A program made the translations under genes and the position numbers. Under the pieces are notes generated by a model that worked only from the letters and a program-made list of their open reading frames with translations, did no database searches and had not been told where the DNA came from. From NCBI RefSeq assembly GCF_047663525.1, contig NC_092590.1, positions 4,236,001-4,300,000 of the forward strand: DNA of 64,000 bases. Reading direction: 5' to 3'. This DNA is from Anas platyrhynchos (taxonomy: Eukaryota; Chordata; Aves; Anseriformes; Anatidae). Below, one piece after another: positions 1 through 47,060 of this stretch (position 1 is the first letter of the stretch; each line of letters opens with the position of its first letter).

Positions 1-2185
1 GATTCGTTAACTTTGGTCATAATCATTGTTTGATGGGCTTCCATGGGACTGCTATCAATAGGTACTACCTCCATGCATAGGAGCTGCAATCCAAATACTA
101 AGCTTAAATGCTGGAAATGTTTTGTAAAGGGCAGAATTGCTATGGGTTTCAGATGGAGCCAGTTCATCCAGTGTAATGTCATTTTAATGGATTATTTTCT
201 CTACCAGTGTAAAATGACCAAAGCAAGCCTTTCCATATAAAAATGTGGGTCTTGTCAAATACAGTTTACTATCTTTAAATCTCACAATGTTGCTGAGGGC
301 ATAGAACTAGCACAATTTCAAAAAAATGTATTATTTTTCAACATTTCATCTCTGTCATTTTTTTTCTGAAAAGTTTGATACTGTAATTTCAGGATCAAAA
401 TTGTTTTGAATACCCAGATCCATTTGAGGTTTACTTGCTTATTTTTCTAGTTGAGCAAATGTAACTTTTCGTTTCTAATTCAGTTTGTGAATGAGTTTTT
501 ATCAGTTTTGTAAAGAAAAACTAAAGGCAACCAAAAGCATCAAGAACATCTCGTATCAGCATCTTTTAAAAAGAATCCTAGCTTTATCAGAATAATAAGC
601 AATTATTACTTCTTTATAAATATATAAATGTAAAGTCTACCCTTAAAATATAACACAGTTTCTTTTTAAGCACACTTGTAATGCCTACTGTTATTTTCAG
701 TGTGATGTCCAAAAGAATCAAGGCTCTGCAAATCACACTGTCTGTCCATGTAACTGCTGCTTTCACTTTTCCCACTAACTTTTGACTGATTGTGAGAAAT
801 GTGACAAAGGCAGAAGTCACAGAGATAATGAGCTTCTTGCAAGTGTAATAACAGTAGGCAGTCGAGCAGATGAGAGTGATATTATATATGGCACCTGTAA
901 GTTGCAGAAAGGACTGCAACGTGCACATGTGCACAGTTTCAGAGAAACCAAATGGGGGAGACCGTCATCAATGGTCTAGCCAAGACAGAAGCTGCAAAGC
1001 ACAAACCATACAACCTGAGAAAACCAGACTCCATTAGTTCTGGGATTTTTAGAAAAAGGCCTTGCCTACTTAGTGTCTTAAATGGAAACCGGACTAAGAC
1101 CCTAATATGTAAATTCTAACAAAAGTAGTATTTCCTGTAGCATTAGCAACCTCCCATCATGCTGAAAGCTAATTCACAGTTATTAAAACAAATTAATGTT
1201 CATTCCCCATATATGATTACATCAAAAACAAAACTCATGATCAAAATCAAAATCTTCGAGTCTGAACCTATGCACGTGGATTATCCAATTAAACCTCAAC
1301 TGCATCATCGTAATGATATGTACTCTTTCCTTCAAGATGTTGCTTCCTAACCTTCTCACCTGTGCAACCTCTTCCCATCTCTCCATGCCCCCCACTTAAG
1401 TCCCATTTTGTAACCTAAAATACAAACTCCACTACCCTACACAGGCAAAGAAAGTTCCATGCATGTGAGATTCCTGCAGGCCCACACACCTAGGAGAGAC
1501 AAATGAAATCAGAATACATGAATAAGTACCAGACTCACAGCTTTGCCTGAAGGGTTTTACAAGATTTATCACACTCATCTCTTGCTCCCATGCTGATCTG
1601 CAGAGCCCTGCCTCTTCCAGACTAGAGGGGGGGAAAAAAAAAGAGCTTAGGTCAGGGGAAATTAAATTTTGCTTTTATTTTAATGCCAAAAAGTGTTTAC
1701 TAGGTAGTGAAGGTAGCCTGAACTAGCTAGGCTGAACATGCTTTTTACCCATCCTTCCAAAGATGAAAGCAACCAACTTGCCATGACAGCAACGAATTCG
1801 CAGACAATGAAAGAATGGCCATAATGAGTTGCTTTCAGGCTAATATCTTGTACCTACTCAATTTTTTCAAGACCAAATTACACTCTTGCCAGTCCTGACA
1901 GTTTCTAAACTAATGCATACACGTGTCTAAGAAGAAAACTCGGAAAGCAAGGCCAACCTGTGCGCTTAAACCCACCCAGAAATGCAATGGACACATGCAA
2001 CAGCATAGTTACCACATCGCTGTAGAAACCCTAGCAGGGTGCTCTTTAACTTCGTGAGGGCTTCAAGTACCAACTGTATTGTCACAGGAATACTTTAAGC
2101 ACAGATCAGCACAACTCAAATGAATACAGGTGATACCAAACGCTGTAGTACCTGCTTTTCCTTATAACTGGAGAAGTTAACTGGC
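1..2185. other. Intergenic DNA upstream of PRSS12
   Basis: AT-rich sequence with no exon, repeat family or RNA gene that I recognise. Short open frames exist on both strands (for example a hydrophobic 106-codon frame on the - strand at 614-934), but none resembles a known family or has splice or promoter context. In the human genome METTL14 lies upstream of PRSS12; I see none of it here. Confidence 0.6.
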
Positions 2186-2361
2186 GGGGGGGGGGGGTAG
2201 AAGCGCCCCCGAGGCCGTGCTGCGGGGGAGCGGCGGGGAGGCGGGCGGGAGGGAGGAAGGGAGGGAGGGGGATTAGCGGGACGCCGCGGCCCCGCCTCCC
2301 CCCTTCTCATCCCGGCGGCAGTGCGAGGGGGCGATGGGCCCGAGCCGGCGGCACCGGCACC

Positions 2362-38435
<36,074 letters not shown>

Positions 38436-39664
38436 ATGTCCTTAATCAAAACCAAACTCAATTAACAAGGTTTGAGGCAGGACAGCTTGAACAGCAGAGT
38501 GCACACAGCTGGGGCCCACAGTGGGTGGAAACACACATTTTCCTGATTCACGTGGTGTTTCTGTTTTTGTTAAATCCAAGCTGTATACACACAACCTTTC
38601 CAGTCAGGGACTACTATGCAAACAAAATCCTTCTGTTTTGAGGAAGTTTATATTGCGTGAACAAGCTACCATGCACCTATGATAAGTGGAAAAGTGACCT
38701 CCAGCTTAGAATAATGTTGGAGCAGGCCAGCTGGAGAGGTCCCTTTCAGACTCGCTGTTCATGGGAAGCTCCAAGCTACTTATGCTCCAAGATTTTCTGG
38801 AACTAATTACAGATCTCAGAGTTCATTTTCAGTCTAGTTTGTTTCATCAGTTCTTGACTGGTTTCTTATTATTCCTATGATCTTATACTCAGCTTTCTGG
38901 TTTGGACTCATGTTTCATTAGCTGATGAGACCATGAACAGGGCGATTCTTGGTAAGTAATTTTATGTATTAAGTGTTAGAAGGAAAGTAAGTGTCAATAG
39001 TCAGATGCCCAGCTAGCCTGATAAACATTATTACAGCTTAGTTCATAAAGCACATTCCCAAGTGAAGCAGGTAGTACGCTGGAAGGTAGTTTCCCTGCAA
39101 AGCTTCCCTCCACAGCTGTAAGAGTGAGATCAAGGAGGTGTTCAGACAATGCCTATCTAAAAAGGTCTATGAAGTCTTAAACTACTGTTTTCTACGGTAG
39201 TTTGTAGAAACAGTAGTTTGTACAATACAGTAATTTGTGTAATACTTTGACAACATTCTCATGTTTAGGTGCAATACTGTTTCAGATTGGTCTCATAGGA
39301 AAAGTGCGAATTATCTGAAATCAGTAACCTCAAAAGTCTCAAAAATCTTTTATCCAGTAACTGCTCAAATTAGTCAATAGTAACTTATGATACTACATGA
39401 AGAACTAGTTGTCGTATGTTCTCTAATGCCCTCTTATATTCTAAATGTCATTTAGCAATACCTATGAGCTACAGTTTTCAGTGACTTATAAAGTATTTAT
39501 GTATCTTGATTCCCTGTGTTAATTCCTTTCACAAATACTTTCCCCAGGCTAAGAAAACCTTAATGGTTTATTATAAAAATGCACCAATAAAAAGTGACTG
39601 TAATGTCAAGACAAAAATTAAACAACTTACTATCTTTTCAGAAATGGCCGCCTCATTAAACTTA

Positions 39665-39895
39665 AAATCACAGGATCATTTGGGTTGGACGAGACCTTTG
39701 AGACCATCAACTCCAACCACCAGCCTGACCTACCGAGTCCCACCACCAAACCACTTCCCTTCATTCCACGTCCACATGGCTCTTAAATACCTCCAGGGAT
39801 GGGCACTCCTCCACTTCCCTGGGCAGCCCCACCCAATACCTGACTGCCTTCTCTGTGCAAAAGTTCTTCCTAATGTCCAATCTAGTATTATCACA
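39665..39895 (-). mobile_element. Old CR1 LINE 3' fragment
   Basis: On the + strand the typical reversed CR1 3' end can be read: CACAGGATCATTTGGGTTGG, then CTCCAACCACC, CTCCAGGGATGG and TCCCTGGGCAGCC. It is more diverged than the other copies and is a different subfamily. If the PRSS12 3' UTR reaches 40.9 kb, this copy is transcribed within it in antisense. Confidence 0.85.
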
Positions 39896-40946
39896 GAGAA
39901 CAGAGGAAGCAATTACCATTTTAGTGCAACACTAATTGGGATCAGTCTTTCAGATAGTTAGCCTGAGACTAACTCCAGTCAACAGTGAACCATGAAAGTC
40001 CATACTACATCTGTAAGCTCTAAGGCCAACTGGACTGCCTCTAAGTGTACTCTGCATAGTACGTTTTTAACAAACAACCTTCTTAACATGACGAAATGAA
40101 AGCTGTGGGCCATGAAGTACCCCAGTGAGACAAACATGGCAGATGTGTGGTACAAACTGTGACTACCAGTTACTGTTCTCCTGTGTTTCCTTTCCCCAGT
40201 CACTCAAGCTGTGACAGTATTGTGGCCTTTTGTGAACAAAGTAGGATGTTTGTATTTGTGCTGTAAGTGGGCATTCATTCATTTCTGTTTGCTTCTGTGT
40301 CTCTGCTGTTGTAACAATATCCAAGACAACTTTATTTGCATACAAAAAGTGACAATGCTAGTGCAAGTGAGTGCATACTTATCCCTCAATTTCTCTCCGA
40401 CCTCAAATTTAGTCTTCAACTAGCTTAAATGTCTTGTTGGAACTGGTGCTAAAATAGTATACATGAGGTGCTTTTAGATTTTAGTTTTCTCTAATTCTGC
40501 ACTATTGGATTAGCGTGAAGTATATTATTTAAAAACCTACCATAAAATTGTAGTATTATGATCACCTACTGGTAGACCTATGTGAAAGACTGCTAGTCAA
40601 CTTCAGAACCACTGATAAAAGACCCATTATTTTGAGACTTGTGGTGAAATAGACTACATAGTGCAATACATGTGTGATGTACAGGGGAAATCTTTAAGAG
40701 TTGCACGACAGAAGTACAATACGGAGAAGAAATTACATACTAAATGGAGTAAACATTTAGATTTAGTACTGTAGTTCATTAGTTTTTCTCTTTTAATAGA
40801 ATGCTTTAATAATTAGAATTTAAAATGTTGCACTACAGTTTCCATGCAAACAGCATGCCTTTTTTAGTTTCTAAAGAAAGTGAAATTGTCTTTATGTTAT
40901 GCCATTCTCATTTTTGTTCACTGAGCCTGACGACATAAACGTATGC

Positions 40947-40952
40947 AATAAA
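40947..40952 (+). terminator. PRSS12: Candidate PRSS12 poly(A) signal
   Basis: AATAAA about 2.5 kb after the stop. Chosen over 39586 only because it would keep a long UTR; either may be used. Confidence 0.3.
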
Positions 40953-40970
40953 AGCTGCCACACTGACTAG

Positions 40971-43900
40971 AACTTCTATACATAATGTACAAGCAGATGC
41001 TGCAGGGACATCAGCTGGGTAACCTGTGTGTCAGTTTTCATAAATGAAGAAGGCTGCTCTTGAAAATACTGAAAAAGCACCTAAGCCTGAGGACATTTTC
41101 TTAGGGATGAAAGTTTGTCCTATACCACGGAATTCCTAGTGCTTGGTTAGGCTGTCATGAGCAAGTCTAGCCTACACTATTAAGAACATTTAAGAATTTG
41201 ATGACCCTTGCTGCACTCCCCTTTGTTTAACTTTTTAGTTCATACCTGGTTGTGGAGGTTTTGTTGTTAAAGCAGGCTGATCACATTGCTTACAGTAGCA
41301 TAAATTAAGAAAACACTTGTCACTTCTATTACTGGATTACATGACCATCTTAAACAGCGTGTAATTTATCTAGTTTCCACAATATTGAAGATCTATAGTT
41401 AAACGTAGTCCCTCTTAACTTCCTAAGTTTTTGTCTATCTTCCAGAGACAAAACATCAGAATCAAAGAACAGGGAAGCATTTCTGGCACTGACACACAAA
41501 CTCATTTAAAATACATTCTAACTTTCAACAACTCTCTAAAGTATAGGCATGGTATGTGTAAGCACTGAACCACAGATAAAACAAGATCCCATTTTCTGGG
41601 CATTATATACAAAATATCTACAACCTCAGCTGTCTTATTTCTGGAAAAAAAATAACTACAGCACCATAAAGACTTATATTTAACAAGAAATCAGTCCTGA
41701 ATAAATACTCTCTACCCTTTTTTGGTGTTAGAACAGGACTTTCATACTTTCAAGTGCTACAATATTTATAGTAAAAAAAAAAATAATGCTGTTATGATTT
41801 CAGATTTGCAATTACAGAACATTACTTACCATATATTAGAAGGCTAAAACAATTAGGCTGATGCAGCAGATAGGAGAACAAGAAACTCTGCATGAAATCA
41901 GTAAGCTAGTGGTAACAAAAAAGTTGGATTTTTTTTGTGCTGAGTAACAGCACATGCAGTTAGCTAAGGTATTAAGACTTCAGACCTACCCCATCCAAAC
42001 TATGTACCTTCTCACATGCAGCAAGTCCTATTCCATTTATTTTCCATAGAAAACAGAAGCTGATCACAATTTCCTGCAAATATAACAAAGCAAGGATGAA
42101 CAAATTCAAAAAGAAGCTTGTATTTACCTTTGCAAAGGAAAAAGACCGGGTTGGGTACAAGGTGGAGAGGTGTGAACTGCTGGATGTAACTGCAGATGGA
42201 GCAGGGTGCAGAAAAGTAAGTAGCATCTATGAAGGTAAGAGCTAAAATGCAAGATGAATGGATGGGAAAAATAGAAAAACAGTTGTTTGGGAATTAAATT
42301 TTAGGAGAAATCCTGAAAAACAAGCCATCCTAAACCACAGAGAAACGAAAAAGCTGCTTCATGTAAGAATACCTCTGTCATTACTTCAGTAACGAAGAAA
42401 ACAGATTTTAACTACCGTCTGTGCAGGGGACTGCATGCTTGTAGAAAGTTTCTACCACTGGAAAGGCTACATAATCTCTCTAAGAGCTCTCACAAGAGAT
42501 ACTTGCAATAAACATCAGAGTTCAAACTCTTCTATTTGACCATAACCCTGAAAAAAAAAATAAAAATCCTCCCTTGATTGAAACCCACTGTGTAAATCCT
42601 AAATATACAGCAAAGGAGCTCCAAACTAGATGTTCACATATCTGACCTGGAGGCCGGGTGAAGCCATCAGGCTTGTTACTTCAGCCTGTGTCCTGCCTGC
42701 CACAACCTGTTCCCAAGAATCTTAAAGCTACTTCCCCCAATGATGAGACTCAGGTGGAAATCCCAGTGACTCGTGATTTGGCTCCCACAGGGAACTGACA
42801 GGAGAGCTGCATGGCCCTCCTGTGACTTACAAGCACTAATGCAAAAGGATCCTCAGTTACAGGAGCCAGAGAGATCGGTTTTCAAAGGGCAACTAATTAA
42901 AAAACAACTTATTATACACTGAAACTGATGAAACATTGATCAAAAAAAGGCAGCTATTGCCTGGTAAGAGGAGATACGAAAGGCTTTTTTGGATAACACA
43001 CAGACAGCCACGAGCATGCCATAGCTAAAGGCTGCCACCAGAAGGCCTAAACTTAGCACTTCAGCAAACTTGAAAGAAAATGCTTCTCTACAGACCTTCA
43101 TGCTATTTTCTTACATTTTGTACTCTTTATTAATACTGTTTAATGCCTTTCACATCCCTGGAGTAACTGATCTCCAACCCTACTCCTGCTTCTTCCTATT
43201 TTGTTTGCCTACATCTGGCTTTTTCCATGGAATCAAAGCCAGTCACAGAAAACAGACCTCAAAACCTGAGCAAACCATTTCACATGATGGGTCCCTGACA
43301 GACCAGCCATCCCAACTGCACCTGGGGTTGTAGCACCTTGCTGCCCTCACCTCGTTCTGGACATAGCTGCAGCCCTCTCTTGGCCACCAGCAACCTAGCA
43401 TTTTCTTGTTCAAGATAACCAAGTAACTGCCCTTTTAGAACAGCTTGGCTAGCTTCTTTTAGGAAAGCACACGTTAATGCAGAAGTCCACTTTCAGATAA
43501 GAGGAAATTCACAGTACATGCTCGTGATTATCAGCTACCAGATTTGGCAGTCACAGATTTGTAATCCTACATAGGAAATATTATATGATAGGGTTGTATG
43601 CAGAGCTGCTTGAAAGAGAAGTAACCACACACCACCAATTAAACAGGTGTAGTAACACTTATAGCTCCACACAGAATATACATTCAGCTTTATTTTGTCA
43701 TCAATGGCAGTACTAAAAAAAATTTCCTATGATGACAGCTCCCTGGTCTTCCTACCAGACTTTCCTATTCCAAAACTTCACTAAGTCATTTCCTGAGATC
43801 TAATCCACGTTGTAATTTAAATCTGCAACTCCCCTCACATCCACTTCAAATAGGATTTTATTACTCCCTCAGTCATCAACTACACTAGATTTACTGCAGT

Positions 43901-44801
43901 GCCTACCTGATCTCAGTTCTAGCTTGATGTCCTCCCTCCCCCCCCATCGTTTCCATTCTTTCAGAGCCATCCACTTCAATTTTTCAGTTTGGAATGATTT
44001 GCAAAGGATTTCCTTACTAACAAAGATATTCCACAGGAAGTTCTAACTGGCAGAGAACTGCAATTATCTACAACTAAGTTTGCTTACACATTTCGGAAGT
44101 GAAAGCTTGATCTTGTCCCATTCTTTAAACCACATTAGGTAAAACATCCCTCAACAACTAGAACTGAGCTATTGGTTATGTTCAAAATACTTGTCCTCCC
44201 CTGCAGCAGTAATGTCTGATTAAGACCATGTGGCCTGTGGAATGTTTCCCAGACAGAATCAGTCAGTCACTACTTTGGCCTGAAACCACACAGAGCTGCA
44301 AATACAAGGCCCAGCTACCAAGATGTGTATCCACACAACAAGCACGTTTAGCCATGCATCAGTGATTCCCAAGTTCGTAGGCAAGTCTAGTCTTTGTTAT
44401 CAGTACACTTATAAGGAAGAAGCGACACTTTCAGTGAATCTCAATGTCTTTTTATTGACTCATTAATACATTTGAATGCATCACAATCGCATATATTGAA
44501 ATTAAGACTGTGGATGTTCACATGCATTTTCTAGACTTCCCAAACTTACCTTTGTCTTTTGGACTACACGTATACTCCTTGAGACCTTTCTAAGGCAGTT
44601 TATTTAGCAGCAGAAAAGCAGCCATCAAAAGGTGCACATCATCAGATTTAAAAATACTGCAGTACGGTCAGCCATGTGACAGCATAGCCACTGAACAACT
44701 GAGAGATTGTAATAGCTTAAAATTTAGAGATGGCCCTAAGGCAGGAGCAGACAAATTTTGGAAGGCAGCACAGAAAAAAAACATAGTTGGGATAAGGTTA
44801 A
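40971..44801. other. Intergenic DNA between PRSS12 and the CpG island
   Basis: AT-rich. I see no exon, repeat family or RNA gene that I can name. A longest open frame of 87 codons (43070-43333, +) has no recognisable similarity. Confidence 0.6.
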
Positions 44802-45550
44802 TGTAATTTGTGGACGAAGCTGTCCTGTTCCGATTGCTCGTGGAGTAGTTTGTGATTCACCCACAGTGAGATTAAGACACAAACAAGGTCAAATGTTGTC
44901 TACCAGATTACTTTTATATGTGGATCAAAAGAGAAGTGGTAGTTAAGAAAAAATTAATAGAAAAAGTATGGAAATAAAAGCAAAGGGATCTTACAGATTG
45001 CAAGTGATGGTCACCACCATAGCATCCCATTGATCTGCTGTCTTCAGTGATCTGGTGTGGAGGGTCCCTAATGTCTTGCAAAAGTACTGTCTTTTATAGT
45101 GTTCCCTTGTGCTTTTTTCCCATCTGGTTTCCAGGGTAAATGGCATATAGCCAGTTCATCGCCATGCATATTCTTGATAAGATCAGAAAGCACACACAGT
45201 AACCCTGTGTATATACGATTGGTCAAGACCGCTCTTACCAGGCGGGGAGAACCCTGCTATCTCGTGGTTAGCACGTGCTGTACTACCATTTTCCTCCTGC
45301 CCACACATGGTACTGCCCTTCAGCAGGGGTCCTCAGTGGCTGTGCACCCCCATAAGGGTAGGTGAACATAAGTTAACCTGACCAATATGCCTGTGCGCTT
45401 GCTTGTTATGCTAGCAGCTTTTGTCAAGTAATTTCCTGTTCCTCCATGAGTTTTGTGGCCCATGCATTCCAGTTTGTTTGGGCACCAGACAATCAGAAAG
45501 AGATGCGTTTGCCACAGGGACAGGCAGGTCTACGTTGCTAAATACAAAAC
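44802..45550 (-). mobile_element. Possible ERV LTR-like element
   Basis: The block begins TGTAATTTGTGG at 44802 and ends AAATACAAAACA at 45550, so it has TG...CA termini. On the - strand it holds a CCAAT box (GACCAATCG), a TATAAAAG box about 100 bases later, and a U5-like stretch after it. It is less AT-rich than its surroundings. I see no target-site duplication and do not recognise the family, so it could also be unique DNA. Confidence 0.3.
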
Positions 45551-45858
45551 ACTGTGAACAGTGTTTGAGACAGAGCTGCAAGAGTCAAGGCTAATTTCAA
45601 GCACATTAAGCTAGATCCCAGGTCCTCTGTGCTTTTTGTAAAGAGCAGAGAGAGACTGCAGAACGTCTAGGCTGTAGGTTTCACCTTAATTAGAAAAGCT
45701 CATTTATGTCTGAAGTGAAATTAAGACCTAGCCCAAAAGTAGGATTTGCCTACTCTGTTTGACAACCAGAAATACTACTGCTTGCAAAGAGCATTAATTC
45801 TAGAAGCTCAGACACATCCACCCTTCAGTTAAGTAAAAGTTTGAAATTCTAGTTACAA

Positions 45859-46500
45859 CTACTCCACGTTGAATTTAGCCCCATCTTCTGTCATCACAAC
45901 TCCAGAACGTTTTTCCCCTGTAAAGGCAATTAGAAGCAATTTAAATTTGAGGCAATTTAATATTGCTACTGAAAACACGCAAGGCAGAGAACATTACTAA
46001 ACAGTACAATGCCTTCCTAGAAGTTGTAAGCTGCTCTGAAACAAAACTATTACAATCATCTAGACACCTCTCCCTGCTCCAGCAATTCCAGATCACTCTA
46101 AGCACTCACTTCACTAAATTAGCAATGTGCTGATCATTAAAGCTATGCCCCTTGCACAGATAGCAATGCACACTTTTGCTCTTGGTTATGTTTTTCTGTC
46201 AGTAAAAGATGAGCATCCACACACGAGTCAAGTATGGCTTAAAAAAACCCAAACGAACAGAATAAATCAAAATCAAAGTCAATAAAAATCAAGCCTATAC
46301 CTCGATTTCCGTGCTGATCAGTCGAAACCCTGCTAGTTTTTGTACAGCGATTAAACTGCAAAGCGGTGTGAGGGTATTATTTTTGCTCCAAACCTCCCTT
46401 CCAAGAGCTGAGGGCAGCACATACCCGGCCACGTGGCTCTTCGGCGGGGAGAGGAACTTCAATGGCGTCTCTGCACTTCCGGCCTCCGGGCCGATAAAGA
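45859..46500 (-). ncRNA. Small spliced transcription unit, possible SNHG8 counterpart
   Basis: Leftward from the CpG island three exons can be read with good splice sites: exon 1 ending at 46425 (CCGG|GTATGT), exon 2 46355-46301 (CTTTGCAG|T, CGAG|GTATAG) and exon 3 from 45917 (GCCTTTACAG|GGG). Intron 1 is only 69 bp, intron 2 is 383 bp. Human SNHG8, host of the H/ACA snoRNA SNORA24, lies between PRSS12 and NDST3 in the same relative orientation, which is the main reason for this call. Oddly, the spliced frame stays open for about 65 codons to a TAG at 45859-45861 (ending EDGAKFNVE) but lacks an ATG. It could instead be an unrecognised small protein gene, or the splice sites may be chance. Confidence 0.35.
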
Positions 46501-47060
46501 AACCTTTAAAATAAATAAATAAATAAATAAAAAGGTAGAAAGACTCGTTTAAAGCCCGAGTACCGACCGCTTAAGGGAAAACCCAACAAGTCAAAGGCCC
46601 GCCAACGCGCCGCGCCCCTCCGCCAGGCTCGCCGTGTTCCTCGCTACAGTCAACGACTGCTACCAACGCGCTGGTAGGAGCTTTGCCAATTAGCGAGGAG
46701 CTGCTCTGCCATGCCTAGGAAGGGGGACAGCCACGGGCGGCAGCCCCCATGGAGACATGGAGCGCACCCCCAACCTCCTCCGCCACCGCCATTTTCCCCT
46801 CAGGCGCCCCTCACCCTGGACCCGCTGCCCTCACGGGGGGCACGAGGCCCAACCGCCGCCCCACGCGCTCACCAACGGCCGGCTGCCGACCCCACCAGGC
46901 AGAGGAAGAGGCAGAGGAAGAGGCAGAGGAAGAGGCGGGGAGAGGGGCGGCTCCGGGCCGTCCCTCTGTCCCTCTGTCCCTCTGCCTGCCCCCCGCGAGG
47001 AAGCGCCCACCTGAAGGCGGTGCCTGCGCACTGCGAACGTGGAAGGAGGGAATGGGGAAT
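46425..47060. promoter_or_regulatory. CpG island, possibly bidirectional promoter
   Basis: A sharp rise in GC and CpG between AT-rich flanks. Motifs seen: an ETS-type site CACTTCCGG at 46474-46482 (CCGGAAGTG on the - strand), a palindromic E-box GCCACGTGGC at 46428-46437, CCAAT at 46686-46690, GCCATTTT near 46788 (AAAATGGC on the - strand, YY1-like), and an NRF1-like TGCGCACTGCG at about 47025-47035. This set is typical of housekeeping promoters. It also holds a 12-bp tandem repeat (GAGGCAGAGGAA, about 46900-46937), a CCTCTGTC repeat (about 46962-46984) and an AAAT microsatellite (46508-46531). Confidence 0.75.
46900..46937. repeat. 12-bp tandem repeat in the CpG island
   Basis: Three near-perfect copies of GAGGCAGAGGAA. 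Because the unit is a multiple of three, it keeps all frames open and creates long spurious open frames with Arg/Lys or Leu/Cys/Phe repeats. Confidence 0.9.

Larger units (their letters stand above)
38436..40970 (+). other. PRSS12: Probable 3' UTR of PRSS12
   Basis: No coding content. It includes a short 16-bp tandem repeat (GTAGTTTGTA-type, three copies, 39197-39246) and a CR1 fragment (39665-39895). Poly(A) signals AATAAA occur at 39586-39591 and 40947-40952; the second gives a UTR of about 2.5 kb and is my preferred end. Without transcript data this is a guess. Confidence 0.4.

Noticed and set aside
614-934. 106-codon hydrophobic open frame on the - strand
   Set aside because: No recognisable family, no promoter or splice context; probably chance in AT-rich DNA.
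46081-46260. Possible H/ACA snoRNA fold in intron 2 of the SNHG8-like unit (- strand)
   Set aside because: A stem with a pocket and an AGAGCA box-H-like word can be drawn, but no ACA box lies at the proper place and I cannot recall the SNORA24 sequence well enough to match it.
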